Assembly (NCBI GenBank): GCA_015680905.1 | Contig: JADFTS010000078.1 | Coordinates: 1-64,000, forward strand | Source: Coptis chinensis | Taxonomy: Eukaryota; Streptophyta; Magnoliopsida; Ranunculales; Ranunculaceae | Reading direction: 5' to 3' | Length of the DNA stretch: 64,000 bases | Shown: positions 25,201-36,096 of the stretch, in pieces | How the letters are laid out: the number at the start of each line of letters is the position of its first letter | Position numbering within the stretch: position 1 is the stretch's first letter | Program-made: the position numbers and the translations under genes | Notes under the pieces: generated by a model | Seen by the model: the letters and a program-made list of their open reading frames with translations, nothing else | What the model was told of the DNA's origin: nothing | Databases searched by the model: none

Positions 25201-25986
25201 CTTACTAGTCTGAGACAGCACATCCCTTTCAGGTAGGGTACTAAATTGCGGAAGATATGTATGTGATCTCTTAACCATGTCACCCTTCAATTTTTCTACT
25301 TTTGCCGAATCTCGAGGGGCAAGATGCCGAACGTTGGACTTGCTTTGGATCCCTCTATGAGAAATTGACGTGTTTGAAGGAAGAAGACCCCCAAGATTTT
25401 GCCTCGACTCCTCCTTTAACATGGGACTTCCCACTGCACAAAAGGAAAAAATACAAAATAATCAGGGAAATTTCGTAGAAACAACTTATGAAATAATCAA
25501 ATCAGAATGTCAACAACTGAAATTCTTCTTCAAGTATTCACCATTATGAAAAACGGGGTCCTGTAGTAATGGCTTTGGGCTGTTGCTGTACATAACAAAT
25601 GGCTGTGGCTGCAAAGTTGATACAACTGAACCTTCCACATTATAACTTTGCTGACAAGGTTGCCCAAGTCTCAATTCAATGTTTGATGAAGTATTATCTC
25701 TTTCGACAATAAATGCTTCCCTTGGACCCTTACCTCGGTTGACATCAGAACTTGTACCAAGAAATCTGAAGTTCCCCAAACTCTGGTTGGCAATTAATGG
25801 ATCGCCACTTTTGCTGAGAACGCCAATGTACTCCGATATGGATTGATATCCACTGTCTTCTCGCCCTTTCTCTAAAAGGGAACTTGACAGCACTAAACCA
25901 CTGGATATTTGACCTTCTTTCACCATGTACATTGTCTGGTTATCTGCTGGAGCGGGCAAGAAAACTTGTGCAGCTCCAGCCAACAT
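22240..25986 (-). pseudogene. Gene X internal exons, copy B (large nuclear-type protein)
   Basis: The cleaner copy. Exon-like blocks on the minus strand are 25986-25553 (EAR-like IELRLGQP near residue 105; donor GGTGAAT after HNG), 25436-24336 (long Ser/Asn-rich segment with FLDENLRLLALRYALD near its end; donor ACAGGTAACA), about 24232-24123 (PLSHEPLTDKQSLAR), and 22878-22240 (starts LGRTENNIV after a TTTCAG acceptor, ends GSGIERCWSTDDEAL). The composition is low in hydrophobic stretches, as expected of a nuclear regulatory protein. The likely family has C-terminal PHD fingers (recollection, not checked), which are absent here. Upstream the block joins helicase exon 6 directly, so the true 5' end of gene X is missing. 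Confidence 0.55.
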
Positions 25987-26117
25987 TTTGAGAGGAATCT
26001 ATTGGTGTTTTTGTCCTTGAAATCTTTACCCTGCAACTCGGTTTGCCATTCGTTTTCCCTTCTCACTGCTTCCTCCTCTTTTGTTTCGCCTAGGATAGAG
26101 AGAGAGAAAGAGCTTAC

Positions 26118-28380
26118 AGAATCACCAAGAGGCTCTCCTCTTTCTGCAACAGCCATAGCAGATATTCGTCGAGGCTGTGTACAGATGATGCTACGAAATG
26201 CTCCACGACCAGATTCTATCTCAGACTCTAATAAATACTGAGGAAGCTGAGTGGTTTTGCCACATCCAGTCTCTCCAGAGATCACAATGACCTGTCATAT
26301 AAAAAAAAATAACAATTGGTAACACCAATAGAAAATTCACAAACCGGATATAACGCGTGCAAAAACAGCCTGTTGGAAATATGTCCAAATTTTTACCTAA
26401 CTGGTTTGGAAATATCAATAGCTTCCACTTCCATGAGCATATGTGAAAAGACAAATAGTAGACAGATGAGAGAATCTGTCGATGCTTATCCAATTTGCAT
26501 ACTTAAAGGTTAAATCTGAGCTTTACTCCTTTTTTTTATTATTAAATTATTAATGCAATACCAACACACAGAAAAAATTTGTGACATGTTCCCGGAGCTG
26601 TGGGGGATGTGAGATGGACAAAATTTTACCTTTGCAAATTACCAAAAAGGTTTTGTTACAAATACATTAACACAAAAGATAATAGCAATAAAAATTTATA
26701 ACAAAATAGTTTTTACATTTGCAAGCCAAAATGTTGTTTTATAAATAGTTCCAGGATCACATTTGCATTTACAAGATTTAACAATATTACAGGCACAGCT
26801 TTCCAAACTGAAGCTTACTATGAAAAAGACTGTCTTATATACATACATAAACTGGATCCAAGTTTATCATAAGTTGGAACCATACAGAAGGAACCATAAA
26901 TGAGCTCAAGCCAGAAAGTAACTTTCTTAAAAGCTACAGCTCAAGTGACAAATCCCAGTCAAACTCTTAATCCATTAATGTCGCAATGAGTCATTACAAG
27001 GAGAAAAAAAAAAAGTCAAAGTATGAGGTGGTTGTTTATTGTTGATGTATTTCGTTCTTTCCCAACTTATTTTCGTAAGCACAGTACAAAATGAAGGAAG
27101 AATCTCCAGAAAACGAAACGAAAAAACACAACAAAAGGGAAAATCCCTAACTCAAGAGGGGCTTTTGTGTCTAATTACCTGTACCCCTTGATAATATGGA
27201 GTACTCTAGCCTTTAATATTTTAACAGCATATGCTCCAGCACCACTAGAAAAACGATCTAAATCGTTTATGCACATGACTACGCATGTACACAACTTGGA
27301 ATTATCAACCAAACAATACTCATCATACTCGACTGAAATCTTCTAGGAAGGGCATCAGCACGAAAGTAAAACCTGATTTCGAGCAATAGCTGAGAGTAGC
27401 CTATCCTTCTCTGAGTATGCAGGACGTGATTTCCTAAAGTCCAGCATCCTATTTCCCTCGGGCGATTCCTGGGAATTAAAAAAATTATCAAATTTAGCGC
27501 TATATAAAATCAATAACCCAGAAGAAAAACCCTAAATAATTTCAATATGTATTCTTTTAAGTAATCTCCACACCAAACTACAAGAAAATCCATGCAACTT
27601 AATGGCATTATGTGTGAGGACCAACAATATGTGTTCTTTTAAGTGCCCAACCCTTTTTTCCATTCATCAGAAAAGCAGGGCCATTTATAGAGGAAGAATA
27701 AAGAATGTTAAACTGACGCGAAATATACAAATAGCTCGTATATCATCAAACCTGAACTCTGAACATTTGTTTGTAAAGACAAATGATCACATTATGACAT
27801 TTACAAGAGATCCCCACAGAAGGATCAATCATCAAAGTATACAATTTCTTTCAATATAAACTCCCCCAACAAATAGCGTGTGGGCAGATAGAAGTGTTAC
27901 TGTGATGAAATGTTTACCACCAACCAAATTGTAGTCATAATAATTAAAGATGGGCATCCAACTCAAAACCAATTGGTGATGAGTGAAGCGGCCCCATGAT
28001 TTATATATTGATTGGCTAGGCTTTAGACTCCCAATGTGGGATTAATTTCAACAATAATTGCACAGCGTACTGCATCAGCAACAGAGAAAGTAATTATTAC
28101 CTGCCATGATCTCTGGAAATTGCGCATTCGAGAACTTTGACGTTGAAGAACCTTTTCCATGACCGACCTGTCAAGAAATGAGTCTGGATTCTCGTCTGGG
28201 TTTAAATCTTCAATCTGATCAACAACCCTAGGATCACCTGAATTGTCATTGATTTTTCCAGAACTTAATTGCATTCTATCAAGGTGTTCCTGAAGGAGAC
28301 CTTCAACTGTCCTTTGCAAGCTAAGAGGGAGAACCACCTGTGCAAATAGAGCTTTGTAATTTAATCAACCTTACAGCTAC

Positions 28381-28414
<34 letters not shown>

Positions 28415-29034
28415 ATTACCTCTCTTTGAGGCCGCTTATCATCAAGATCGGGTCTGTAGTTAGGAAGAGGGACCTTGCTTGCAACCACAACTTTTCCATA
28501 AAGCTCACTTAAACATAAACAGCACATCAGAACTCAATTTCAAAAACACTACCAAATAAGAAAAAGTGCCACAAATCATTTCCCTAACCTGTAAAGTCCC
28601 ATCCTTTTTTAACAAGATTAGAAATCTGCTCATAATCCCTTCTATCTCTTTTATATCTACTAATTATCTCTTGGTCTTGTTCGCTACTTGATAGCAAACT
28701 AAGTTTCCATTTCCATTCATCAATGTTAGCCACGGAGGACGACCCTGACGCCAAAATCATAATTCTAGTATCAGAAACGCCTACACTTTAATAATTTCAT
28801 AACAAAATACTACTTGCAGACCATAAGTTCCGCTACACTATAAGTCACATTCTCACATTGTAACACAACACTAAAGTTCTCATAGCTCAAATTAAACTAA
28901 TTGTACTAAATAGCAATAAAATTCAGGTACTACAATATAAGTATATAGTGAAAAAAGAAAAAACCTTTTGGTTATCGAAATCACATTCATACTCATCATC
29001 AGAAAACTGCTCAACAAAAACTTCTTCTACTCAA
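26118..29034 (-). pseudogene. DExH-box RNA helicase, first six exons, copy B (3'-truncated)
   Basis: Same gene model as 8297-11226, with exons at about 29034-28965, 28744-28589, 28507-28420, 28337-28101, 27468-27373 and 26291-26118. Motif [14 protein letters not shown] and an intact motif Ia [12 protein letters not shown] are present. It differs from copy A in two ways. Exon 6 lacks 15 nt (residues RVSTE before RGEPLGDS). Exon 2 has extra T bases at 28605-28610 and one G fewer at its acceptor side, which shift the frame. Motifs II-VI are missing, as in copy A. DExH3/5-type proteins are organelle-targeted or cytoplasmic RNA helicases; this truncated copy should not unwind RNA. Confidence 0.75.
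28384..28412. repeat. (GA)n microsatellite, copy B
   Basis: GA repeat at the same intron position as in copy A. On the minus strand it forms a pyrimidine tract just after the exon 3 donor. Confidence 0.9.
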
Positions 29035-29309
29035 CCAAATTGTACTCCTTGTTCTGATATTTCCGGTATGAAATTTTCAAGTATGAAGTAAAGAAGGTGA
29101 AATGAGAGTGAGATTTGAGAGGTTCGAAATACATTTTTTGAATTTGAGAACAAGTGTTAATCCGGAATGAGTCCCGATCAATCTCTCCTGCTTTCATGCG
29201 CGTGAGGGCATAATCGTCCACTGGAAGACAGATCTCACACCAATCTCTAGACACGTGGCTGTTGTTGAATAATAAATAAAATGCAAAAAAAAAAAAAAAC
29301 GTTTCTTTT

Positions 29310-29750
29310 TTTATCACTAGTATCCGTGCCGCGGCATGATATCGATCTTCGGCCCGCCGGGACGCCAAGATCCACCCCTCGACGAAGACAAAAATACGCT
29401 GGCTGGCGCCTCGACGCCAAGATCCGCTTCCCCGATGCGACGACGTGATATACGCTGCAAAAACCCAGCCCAAGTCCACCAACTTAAAAAGCCCAAAAGG
29501 TGTAAAAAGGCCTAACATAAAAGGCCCATCCCAAATAGTTATAGTGTCCATTCACAAAGTGTAAAGGGCCCAATGTTAAAAGCCCAGCCCATGTAGCCTT
29601 TGTTGACCAAATGGTTATGGAGTGACTTAACAAAGTTGCACACACCCTATCATCTTTTAGATTCTCCATGTCATAAAATTAATCCAAAGGTTAGGGAGAG
29701 GTGTGGTTGGTCCGACACCACCCTATTTTGTTATATAGATAAAAAGGGTG
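29310..29750 (-). promoter_or_regulatory. Helicase upstream block with GGCCCA/AGCCCA boxes, copy B
   Basis: Equivalent of 11505-11935. The GGCCCA/AGCCCA boxes (29465-29595) are conserved, but the GC-rich part (29325-29465) is almost unalignable with copy A, in contrast to the near-identical flanks. Confidence 0.4.
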
Positions 29751-29842
29751 AATGATTTTCTTTTGCCAATTTATAATCTACAATAACATTTAGTTAATGA
29801 TAACAGATTATAATATGGAATTAACAATACCGTTTAATCAAG

Positions 29843-30419
29843 ATGAGACTAAATTTCGCAAGTAATATATTATTAAAGGAGAACAAGATTAGTCGAAGAC
29901 AAAACACTCAGTGTGAGCGAGTCGTAGATCAAGAAAACATGGAGTCGAGGGAAGCCACTAGGGACGACACTCCAAGTGACGTCCAAACATTTCTTTTGTT
30001 CAGACGTGTGTTCACAAGTCGCCCGGGCTATTTATCAACTGATAGCGAGATGGATAATTCCTCACCTCCTCTATCAACTAATAGTCACTCTGTGAGTTCA
30101 ATTCTTTCTGTTTGTAGTGCATAGATCAGTAACTGAGGATTGTTGAATAATCCAGCCTTTTCTTGTGCTTCCTAGTGAAGTTATCCCCCGACTAACCTGT
30201 GTACTGTTACAGTGTTACAAGGAGACCATGTCAGAAAGCAGCAAAATGTGTTGTCGTAGTAAACATCAAATTAACCCAATTCACACCGACTCAAGTGGAA
30301 ACTATGTAGGAGGAAAAACAATGGTTGAGATGACTATGTCGGATACTTTCCACAACCGATTAATCGATTACGTAACAACAACGACATCATCACCTAAATC
30401 GCCTAATATTCGGAATTAA
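29843..30419 (+). CDS. Possible small plus-strand gene, copy B
   Basis: Same two frames as in copy A (29843-30124 and 30165-30419). The second has a longer C terminus because of base differences after 30356. Function unknown. The ~180 bp that follow are AT-rich and lead into the LINE 3' end. Confidence 0.3.
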
Positions 30420-30601
30420 CCAAGGCTCTTCTAACTTGTTTTATAGCCTAATCGGGTTAAATCTACTATGATATTCTAAGTTTTTATTCCATGCATTTCC
30501 CACATAAACTTAGCCCCGGACCTTCCACATTTTCTTCGGTCCACTTGGTCCTTGCTATACAACTGAAAACAAAGGTCAAAACTTGAATCATTATTCACGC
30601 C

Positions 30602-30849
30602 TTTCTTAAACACTGTCAAGACAAGAATAACCGTGATTCCCTATAGGAAATTTCATTCCTACTCTAGAATATCTTTTTAATGAACCTCCAAAACCCAACT
30701 GACCTTTTTTTTTGGCTAAGTCGGTAGTAATACTTCTATAGATAGATAAAGAAGGATATACATTGTGATCTACTGACACAAAACTCACCTTCTGGGTAAT
30801 GTTTATAGATACATTCCACAGTAACAAGTCATACCTCAAAACAACACTA
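30602..30849. repeat. Left copy of ~245-bp duplicated Athila flank
   Basis: Matches 46029-46271 and 12783-13028. It includes the end of the intergenic region and the LINE 3' terminus. It ends at CAACACTA, after which copies A and the right flank continue TGCTACC but this one runs into filler and the tRNA-like sequence. The first ~40 bases differ more from copy A than the rest does. Confidence 0.8.
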
Positions 30850-30867
30850 AAGTCTATGATATACTAT
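30850..30867. other. Junction filler between host and tRNA-like sequence
   Basis: Eighteen bases not found at this place in copy A or in the right flank. Together with the preceding ACTA, the first ten bases form a 14-nt exact match (30846-30859) to LTR-internal sequence at 31137-31150. The last bases ACTAT plus the next G match the host word ACTATG that would have followed. Confidence 0.75.
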
Positions 30868-30942
30868 GTCGTTGTAGTATAGTGGTGAGTATTCCCGCCT
30901 GTCATGCGGGTGACCCGGGTTCGATCCCCGGTAGCGGCGCCA
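30868..30942 (+). tRNA. tRNA-Asp(GUC)-like sequence with encoded CCA, likely retro-copied primer
   Basis: A full cloverleaf: acceptor GTCGTTG pairs with TAGCGGC using wobble pairs, D arm, anticodon stem CCCGC/GCGGG with loop CTGTCAT (anticodon GTC at 30901-30903), and T arm CCGGG-TTCGATC-CCCGG. Discriminator G is at 30939 and CCA at 30940-30942. Internal A and B boxes are intact. Nuclear tRNA genes lack CCA. Two T residues and then the LTR follow, the same spacing as between the other LTR and its PBS. The simplest reading is a DNA copy of the complete primer tRNA rather than an ordinary gene. There is no T4 terminator directly after it. Confidence 0.9.
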
Positions 30943-30944
30943 TT

Positions 30945-32489
30945 TGATAAACGTAAAAAGTGAGTGTTTTACCTACGAAATAAAGTGATGAACTCTAAAC
31001 GCAAGTAAAACTACGATTTCCGAAATGTGTTTATCAAGTTTATTCTACTCTCAAATCAATTGAACAGAGTTGGAATAGAAGATTCATTCCACTCCTAGTT
31101 CTTTGCACTGGTTGTTTTGTAAGATCTATTACTCTTACTAAAGTCTATGAGAGATTTACGAGGGGAATTATACTAAAAATACGCGATAATTTAAATAACA
31201 ATATATTGAAATTTGACTACGAAAGCTACGGAAATACGATGGTTTTTGAATCTAGATAAAGGATTAGAGGGGATTTGAATCCACCTCGAATCCAACTTAA
31301 TAACCTAGCATAGATTGTTGTATCTCAATTCTTATGTTCTTACGACAAGAATTTCGAGTTCTAATCCCTAGTGTTCGTGACATTTCTACCACAAACTAAC
31401 TAGCATGTGAGGTCGTCCACCCATTCTCATGGCGAATCACGACCTTCTAGAGTGGAATAGATGCTACAACATTTCTACACTACACAACTAAGTTTTCATC
31501 AAAGCTTCATCAACTCCTCTAATGGAGGTTTTAGCCTTGATTCATCAAACCATCATTTTCCATTGCATTATAACTAAACATCATGTTAAACTTCTAACTT
31601 AACTAAATTAACTAACAATGTTTCAATCTACTTAAACTACGAAATGATAATCAACAAGAATTAAAACTAATTAAGTAATGGAAATGAACTAGAATTGAAA
31701 TTAGATCTATAATGTAAATGACAAAAACGAAATAGAATAATAACTACTTTATTTATCTAATCTATCAAGAACAATGATTCAAGAACTTAATCTAAAACAA
31801 GAATTGAAAATGGAACTAACTTAATTAATCTATTGAAAAACTAGATCTAGAATTAATTAATGGAGGCTACTAATCTAATCCTTAATCTAGGTCTAATTAT
31901 CTACTACTATCTACTATTAACAAAGAGCTAAGCTTTTGTTTTTATACATTCAGATCCAAAAATCGTGCATGGGCTTGGAACCATATTTTGGGCCGGAAAA
32001 TCGGGCCCAAAACCCAATTATTTCAGTCCAGAAAGGGCTCTTCAGCTGCAGTTGGCTTCGACAGATGTTTCGTCTACTTCTGCTCCTCTGATTGGGTCAA
32101 GGCTTGGACCATTGGAAAGCTCCTTCCGAGCCGGTCGTTTTGACATAAGGTAGGCCCAATTCCGAGGTCTGAGTTCAAAGATATGGTCTTCGGAAGTTCT
32201 GCTAACTTTGTGTACAGTTTCTGCCCACGTGGACTTTGACTTTTCAGCTCTTGACCGGGCTTTACAAAGGCTCTGTCTCCTTGAATCTCGGCCTTTATCA
32301 CAGAACTTCTTAGCAACTAACCTTTGCTCTGTTATCTCGCTAAAGTGGCACATTTCTGCACATAATGGACTTTGAAGCCTGAAATGCACAAAAACACGTA
32401 ATCAGTATTAACTCTTACTTATTATTCACATAATTGGTCTAAAAGTACGATTGTTAAGGGGTTAAAACTACAGTTTTGGGCTCTTATCA
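30945..32489 (-). repeat. Athila 1 left LTR (3' LTR)
   Basis: 1545 bp, TGATAA...TTATCA ends. On the minus strand a TATAAAAA box lies at 31946-31939. The outer edge touches the TT plus tRNA-like sequence; the inner edge touches the polypurine tract. Confidence 0.95.
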
Positions 32490-32504
32490 AACCACCCCCA
32501 AACA
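32490..32504 (-). other. Polypurine tract of Athila 1
   Basis: Minus strand TGTTTGGGGGTGGTT directly abuts the TGATAA start of the 3' LTR, the expected primer site for plus-strand synthesis. The second element has nearly the same tract. Confidence 0.88.
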
Positions 32505-34079
32505 GCATTTTGCTTGTCTTCAAGCCAATATGAGAAATTAGAATAAGTGACCAAAAATGGAGTTCTAACTACTCTCGTTTCGCTGAGTGCAATTGCATTT
32601 ACCATATGCAATAAGGCCTTAAACCACTAGGAATTCCCTAGTGGACGAGCTATAGCCTCGTGAGATTTTTCCAGTGAAGGTACTCACAAACTTCATCTAT
32701 ACTACAACGACTAAGAAATAAAACTATTGTTTCCTCATTCATGTCTCAACTATCTATACATCTCACTAGCAAATGAATAAGAACAACCAAGTCAAAACCC
32801 TAAGCTAATATATATATATATATGCATAATAATCAATCATCTATGATACAAATATATATACTATGAGTAATACTATGAAATGCCTAACAGGTTCGTTTCT
32901 GAAAATTCGAAATAGCGTCCTTAAGTAGGTCCTCACATAAATGTCAAGACAAAAATCACTCGATTTTTCCACTGTTTTTTGCTACTCCGATTAATGCAGA
33001 TTGGCACACTTTACCTTACAATCTCAATATAACACACATGGAAGCTGGGGGTCGATCAAACATATTTGCCACTTACTATCACACTAACCTATTCCTAATT
33101 GAGCTAGAGGTCTTTATTAGGTGTTGCGGGGATTAGGAGATGGTTTAAGAAGGAAGGAATTAGATATTCAAATAGGACAAGTCTGAGATAATAGAGTCTT
33201 CATATTATGTAACTTAGAGAAAACCTTGTTATTTTCTTTTGCTTCTATACTTTGTTTCCATCCTTAGCCATATTTTTTTCTTTTTCTTTTCTTTGGCTTT
33301 TGACTCTCTTTTATTCTATTTTTTGGAGTTTTTATTTATTTCTATTTTCTTTTTCTTTTCCTTGGATGGAAACTTTTTTTTTTTCTCAACTAACTAACTA
33401 ATTTTTTGTTTACGTGTTTTCTCTTCTTCTTTCTTCACTCATTCTATTCTCGGACTTATTCTAGATTGGGTAAGTTGAATTTTTATTTTGTTTTGTTTTT
33501 GTAATGGGGTAAAGGAATTGTGGTTTATGGAAGGCTAAAGAAAGGCTCGGAGAGGCGACTAAGCGGAAAATAATTTCATAAGGTTGGAATTTACGGCTAT
33601 GTCGATCCAAAGAGGCCTAAATTCTCGCTTAGGATATGGTACAAATTGATCTAGCAAGTGGACGTGTGATTTCTCTATCTGGATTTTACTTCTCCCTTGT
33701 GTCATTTCTCAAATGTTTTGGCTCATATAAGACTTTAGGCTATATTCTCACAGGATTTGTAGAATAAGTATTCTAGCCTAGGTTTTGAAACTTTACCTGC
33801 TAACAATCATAGATACTCATGTAATATATTTATAGATAGATGCAAAGATTATTACCTACATATTAACCTAAGTTTATAACAATTATTCTGATGCAAAAGC
33901 TACGTGAGACTTCTAGATTGTTAAGAGCATAGAGAAAGAAAACAATACCCATATTCCTAAGTGTATAGCATAAACTTATTTATTTATATTTTTGAATTTT
34001 TGAATTTTTGACTAGAAAATAAATGCATATTATACATATCTATATCCTAACAGATGCCTTAATTACACGTGTTTCTATG
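32505..34079. other. Athila 1 long 3' non-coding region
   Basis: About 1.6 kb between the PPT and the last ORF with no sustained open frame. Several blocks are conserved with the second element, notably 32572-32710 and 33590-33910 (GGCCTAAATTCTCGC word). It also contains a short (TA)n near 32810 and pyrimidine-rich DNA at 33230-33430. Confidence 0.7.
32624..32644. other. Conserved near-palindrome in Athila 1 3' region
   Basis: CCACTAGGAATTCC followed by CTAGTGG: a 21-nt inverted repeat with one extra C. The second element has a perfect 20-nt version at 53244-53263 in the same relative place. Confidence 0.85.
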
Positions 34080-34110
34080 CCCCCCCCCCCAAAAAAAAGC
34101 ATGCTTTGTC
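34080..34110 (-). other. Internal polypurine-tract-like site, Athila 1
   Basis: Eleven C then eight A on the plus strand (T8G11 on the coding strand), followed by GCATGCTTTGTCCTCAAAG. The 3' PPT context (32490-32530) reads CCCCCAAACAGCATTTTGCTTGTC then TTCAAG, so the two sites look related. The second element has a counterpart at 54683. Confidence 0.55.
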
Positions 34111-34324
34111 CTCAAAGCATTGAAAAATAAAAAGGGTAGAAAAATACCATGGAAACGCGTGAAATTCTAGAACATCTGCAAATCAAGGTTATAACATACT
34201 AATATAGTAAAGGAAAATTGATGCAACTCTATAAGAGTTCCACCCATTATGGGGTTAACAAGAAATAATTTGCTTGGGACATAAACAGACACTAACTGAA
34301 ACTAAAACTCACCTGCAGTCCTGC

Positions 34325-35405
34325 TTATTCTTCCTCAGACTCATCCTCCTCTTCTTTGTAGGACCAAGGCTCTTTTGCGTCTTGCCATGCTATGATAACT
34401 TGCCAAGCCTTTCGTCGTGTGTCGTCTACCCGTGCTAACCTTTCTAGTGTGACTCGGTCTGTTGGGGTGTAAGGGGCAACCGCATGAGGTTGCACCTGCC
34501 ATCCCGGCCAAGTCATAATGCGAAGTGAACAAACCACGCGATTGGTGGGTCTCATGACTTCAACCCTTTTCTAATCCGTGAACTGGGTACAAAATACCCC
34601 TAAGCAACCCCGCATGATGCGGCAAACCAAAACAGGCATAAGAAGATACTTATGCCTCATGCTATGGGCTCTCTTCAAACTAGCCACTAATACTCGGGGA
34701 ATGTCATATCGCCGACGCTGATTAAAGCAAAGGGAAGACGTCACCAGCGGTACTATTTGCAGAAATAAACTGCCACTCCCCTAAAATATTCATCATGATG
34801 AATAACATGGTGGTGCCTACATTCAGGGACATGCTACCAAGGGTAATGTTATATCGCCCTTGGTCCATAACACGAAACACACCTCCCCCATAGTACTCAT
34901 GAAAATATGTATAGTTATAGAGGTATGTATTATCGGTCATATATCCCCACATGTGCATAGGGTCAGGTAAGAGCAATCCCGAAACTAACGCTACCAAAGA
35001 CTTACTGAATTCCTTTGTAGAGTCATATATCGCAAGGAAAAATTTTTGTTCTCCCTCTTGGTCACAATAGAAGGTAATATTATTATAGAAAAACGCAGTA
35101 AGCTGAGGTGAATATGAGCTGTCGTTACTTAACAGAAGATGCTGCCATCCTAACTTTATGATCCGTTCGTGGAACGATGCTCCATAGGTCTCGGTTCCCA
35201 ACAAGTCTTCGAAAGACTGTTTAGGTATGACTATAGGAGATGTCATCTCAACTACTCTTGGAACAGCTTCAAAAATCCTGGACAAACCCTCACACAAAAA
35301 AATTGAAATATCTGAGTTGATGGAGGTCGGTAGCCAGTGCGCCAGATATGGGCGCCGGGTCCATTTCGAAGAATTGGATGTCCAGCACTTCATGAAGTCG
35401 CTCAA
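34325..35405 (-). pseudogene. Athila 1 env-position ORF 4
   Basis: A frame of about 360 codons in two parts, 35405-34722 and a region continuing in another frame to 34325. A frameshift lies near 34725 and a stop TAG near 34573. The N-terminal part contains SFHERIIKLGWQHLL and QLTAFFYNNITFYC; the C-terminal part ends in an acidic KEEEDESEEE tail. The pattern F-x-E-x-I ... W-x-x-L ... FY resembles ORF 3, so the two are probably paralogous. It fits the family called putative plant transposon protein that is common in Athila-type elements (recollection). No signal peptide or clear fusion peptide. Its start is uncertain because the first in-frame ATG is at the FMKCW segment. Confidence 0.55.
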
Positions 35406-36096
35406 CTTGGGCGCATGTCTGCTCTGAGTAAAATTTTTGACAAAGGCTTAGTGGCGCGCTCTACTTAAAGGGCAAAAGGCCAGTAAAGTCAGCGAAAAAC
35501 GTAAGTTTAAAAGGAAAAAGAAGGAAAAGCTTGGAGTGAAAGGTGAGAGATGATGGTGGGGTGTAGTGTGGGTTGTGAGTGTAGAATGAAGGAAGCTTAT
35601 ATAGGTTTTAAGTTGCTGAAACGAATCGGGAAGTTGCCAAAAAGCTTTTATAGAAATTTCCGGAAATTAGAAAATTTCCAAACCCGAAAATGGAAACAAC
35701 TCATATTCTTGATTCTAAAACAACCCTAATATCTTTTAGGTTGAATTTAGGATAGAACCTACCTATCTTATCGAGATTTTCATCCTACCACCATATCTAT
35801 TCCTAGATATGCCCATATCGGCAATATTCTCACCCTAACTCCGAAATAACTTCTAAAAAAATACTGGTAATCTAAAAAGCATGGATTGATTAAATAAAAC
35901 CACCCCTAAACAATTTGGGAAGGTGGTTTCAACAAGAAACAACCACGCACAATTTGAAAATAACCAGATTATTAAAAATTTAAATCCTAATAACATAAAA
36001 CAATGATTATTCAAATTTAACTATTAAATTAAAATCCATACTAATTAAACAATAAAACAATGAAATAACAACGACACACAAACTGATGGTGAACAT
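35406..36096. other. Spacer between Athila 1 ORFs
   Basis: AT-rich, no coding signal in either strand. On the coding strand it follows the stop of ORF 3 and precedes ORF 4. Confidence 0.6.

Noticed and set aside
30868-30942. Ordinary nuclear tRNA-Asp gene that happened to be the insertion site
   Set aside because: The encoded CCA, the TT spacer identical to that of the PBS side, exact abutment to the LTR and absence of a target duplication make a coincidental genic location less likely. Not fully excluded.
31965-32389. Open frames in the LTR present in both LTR copies
   Set aside because: Overlapping frames on both strands with no domain; LTR promoter and leader sequence explain them better.
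32490-34324. CRISPR-like or satellite array in the Athila 3' region
   Set aside because: There is no regular repeat-spacer structure, only AT- and pyrimidine-rich sequence.
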